Positions 4,690 to 6,396 of a stretch of DNA of 6,396 nt are shown one piece after another. Position 1 is the stretch's first letter, and each line of letters begins with the position of its first letter. The DNA lies in contig CAMBHC010000164.1 in NCBI GenBank assembly GCA_945866285.1, positions 1 to 6,396 on the forward strand, read 5' to 3'. The notes under the pieces are model-generated. The model saw nothing but the letters and a program-made list of their open reading frames with translations. It made no database searches and was not told the origin of the DNA. The DNA comes from Candidatus Sulfopaludibacter sp. SbA3. GTDB lineage: Bacteria > Acidobacteriota > Vicinamibacteria > Vicinamibacterales > UBA2999. The position numbers and the translations under genes were made by a program.

Positions 4690-6396
4690 CTACTTGCTGC
4701 GGACGGCCGTCATCGTGATTTCAAGCCGCGCGCCACGCGCCAGGTCTTTCACGGCCACGGTGGAACGCGTGGGATAAGCGCCGTTGGGAAAGTACGACGT
4801 GTAGAGCGCGTTGAACCTGGCGAAGTCGGCCATGTCGGCCAGGTAGATGGTGACGGCGACGACGTCGGCAAGCGACATGTCGGCGGCCGCCAGCACCGTC
4901 TGGACGTTGGTCATGATCTGCTTCATCTCGGGCTCGAGACCGCCGGGCACCAGCCCGCCCGAGACGGGGTCACCGCCCGTGCTGCCCGACAAGTACAACG
5001 TGTCGCCCGCCAGGATGCCCGGCACGAGCGGCGACGGCGTGGGTTTGTAGCCGGCGGGCTGAATCACGCGTCTGACCGGCGCCGGCCCACGACTCTGTTG
5101 GACGGCAGCACCGCCGAAGTACAGAACGTTGGGCGCTTCCGATCGCGCCACTGCAATATCCAGCCGGCCGTCCTTGTCGATGTCACCAATCGCCAGTCCG
5201 TAGGCCGTGCCCTTGGCGTCACCGAACAGCACCGGCGTGAACCGGCGGCCCGAACCGTCGTTGAAGAATACGGCCGGCCGCGCCTCGATGTAGCCGACGA
5301 CGATGTCGGTCTTGGTGTCGCCATCGAGATCGCCAAGCGCGAGCGCGTACGGCGCCTTGTCGCCCAGGCCGATCGGCACTGCGGCCGACAGACGGTTACC
5401 GGCCTCACCGTAGTAGATCGCCACGCCGGTCTTCTCGTCGATGGTGACGAGATCCTGCCGGCCGTCGCCATTCAGATCGGCTGCAGCCGACATGCGGATG
5501 TTCGCATCGGCAGGCCCGAACGGCACGCGGACCGCGCCGACGAACGTGCCCTTGCCGCCGTTGACATAGATGTGGCTCTGGCCCCCGTCGCGGTGCGGCA
5601 CGATCAGGTCCGCCAAGCCATCACCGGTGACATCGGCGGCCGTGATCGTCGTCGCCGACTCGGTGGCGAACTTCTCACACGTGCTATCGAACTGGCCGCG
5701 CCCCTTGTTGAAGCAGATGTAGCTGGCGCCGGGCCGGTCGCCGGTGCGGTTGGCGACGACGATGTCGGGACGGCCGTCGGCGTTGAGATCCACGATGGTG
5801 GCGTTGCGCGTCGGCCAGTCGGGCTCGCCAAAGTTGGACCCCGGCGTGAAACGGCCCGTGCCGTCGTTGAGATACACCAGCTTCGGATCCTTATCGTTGC
5901 TGATCACCACATCCAGGTCGCGATCGCCGTCGAGATCGACCAGGTGTCCGGAGTACGAGCGATCGGAGGCGCTGCCCAGATCGTACGATTTGGAAAACCC
6001 GCCGTGGCCATCACCAAGCATCACCCGGTCGACCAGCGGCCAGTGGCGCCCCTTGGCGAGCACCAGGTCGGGGTTGCCGTCGCCGTTGACGTCGCCAATG
6101 CTGACGTTGGCTGAGGTCTCGGAGGTCGCCTCGAGCAGCACGGTGCGCTCGTACTGAGGCAGCGCCGCTGGCGCGGCTGGCCGTTGCGCCGAGGCGCCGT
6201 CAAAATAATTCACGATCTCGCGAGCGGCGCGGCCCATGCGGTCTTCGGCCTCGCCGTACGACCCCGTCACGCCGTTGACGAAAAACGAGATGATCACCGT
6301 ACCGGAGCGCGCCGACACAAGGGCGACGTCGTTGGCGATCACGCCGCTGTCGCCGGTCTTGTGCGCCACGGGCACGTCGAGAAAGTGTGGAATGCG
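4690..6396 (-). CDS. Class A beta-lactamase-like / seven FG-GAP repeats / RidA fusion protein (5' end beyond window)
   Basis: The frame is open from the right edge (RIPHFLDVPVAHKTG) to TAG at 4692-4690, 568 residues. The apparent GTG start at 6375 is just an internal Val. Residues 1-66 are the end of a class A beta-lactamase-like serine hydrolase: HKTG (12-15, the KTG box), then NDVALV and VIISFFVNG strands, and a last helix EDRMGRAAREIVNYF. The SxxK and SDN boxes would be upstream. An Ala-Pro linker (about 67-80) leads to seven FG-GAP/VCBS repeats with DxDGDxxxD-type calcium loops at 102, 154, 203, 255, 307, 356 and 405, matching one seven-bladed propeller. Residues 442-568 are a RidA/YjgF domain: LYLSGSTGG, then YPTRSTVAV with R544 (equivalent to catalytic Arg105 of E. 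coli RidA) and LEIT with E559 (equivalent to Glu120). RidA hydrolyses reactive enamines/imines. The Tyr of the usual PYS motif is missing (PSPLV). Probably exported. The next gene starts 40 bp downstream. Confidence 0.88.
   Translation of the reverse strand, partial: RIPHFLDVPVAHKTGDSGVIANDVALVSARSGTVIISFFVNGVTGSYGEAEDRMGRAAREIVNYFDGASAQRPAAPAALPQYERTVLLEATSETSANVSIGDVNGDGNPDLVLAKGRHWPLVDRVMLGDGHGGFSKSYDLGSASDRSYSGHLVDLDGDRDLDVVISNDKDPKLVYLNDGTGRFTPGSNFGEPDWPTRNATIVDLNADGRPDIVVANRTGDRPGASYICFNKGRGQFDSTCEKFATESATTITAADVTGDGLADLIVPHRDGGQSHIYVNGGKGTFVGAVRVPFGPADANIRMSAAADLNGDGRQDLVTIDEKTGVAIYYGEAGNRLSAAVPIGLGDKAPYALALGDLDGDTKTDIVVGYIEARPAVFFNDGSGRRFTPVLFGDAKGTAYGLAIGDIDKDGRLDIAVARSEAPNVLYFGGAAVQQSRGPAPVRRVIQPAGYKPTPSPLVPGILAGDTLYLSGSTGGDPVSGGLVPGGLEPEMKQIMTNVQTVLAAADMSLADVVAVTIYLADMADFARFNALYTSYFPNGAYPTRSTVAVKDLARGARLEITMTAVRSK

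Noticed and set aside
4519..6114. Long plus-strand open frame of 531 codons opposite the RidA fusion gene
   Set aside because: It is rich in Arg, His, Val and Asp-Gly runs that mirror the antisense of the calcium-loop repeats, has no recognisable domain, and the minus frame is clearly coding. GC-rich DNA leaves long antisense frames open.

Overview
The window comes from a GC-rich bacterial chromosome. Every gene I can support lies on the minus strand, so the gene order is read from right to left. The gene styles (a secreted serine hydrolase, FG-GAP/VCBS repeats, RidA, a creatininase-family hydrolase with a signal peptide and an Ala-Pro linker) remind me of soil Acidobacteriota such as Vicinamibacteria. 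That assignment is an inference from memory of such genomes, not from a search.

Right part (4690-6396): a gene truncated at its 5' end encodes an unusual three-part protein. It has the C-terminal part of a class A beta-lactamase-like serine hydrolase (HKTG motif), then seven evenly spaced calcium-loop FG-GAP/VCBS repeats, which fit one seven-bladed propeller, then a complete C-terminal RidA (YjgF) domain. Forty nucleotides downstream starts a creatininase-family gene with a strong ribosome binding site and a clear Sec signal peptide. An in-frame amber codon (4524-4526) separates the exported leader from the otherwise intact catalytic domain (3699-4502). Three of the four intact stop codons in the window are also TAG, so amber is probably a true stop here.

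Middle (1684-3698): a short intergenic block with a 29-bp direct tandem repeat is followed by uup, an ABC-F ATPase with two complete ATPase cassettes and a low-complexity heptapeptide repeat before its C-terminal coiled coil. Thirty-five nucleotides after uup starts a two-transmembrane potassium channel with a cytoplasmic TrkA-type RCK domain (638-1648). Its selectivity filter reads TVGYR instead of TVGYG. The pair is probably co-transcribed.

Left part (1-510): a serine tRNA (anticodon GGA, CCA encoded) is followed 125 bp downstream of its 3' end by the start of a tyrosine recombinase gene, which runs off the left edge and shows the Arm-DNA-binding domain of P4-type integrases. This is the classic arrangement of an integrated element at a tRNA 3' end, so the left edge of the window is probably the first few hundred bases of a genomic island or prophage, and everything right of the tRNA is the host chromosome.
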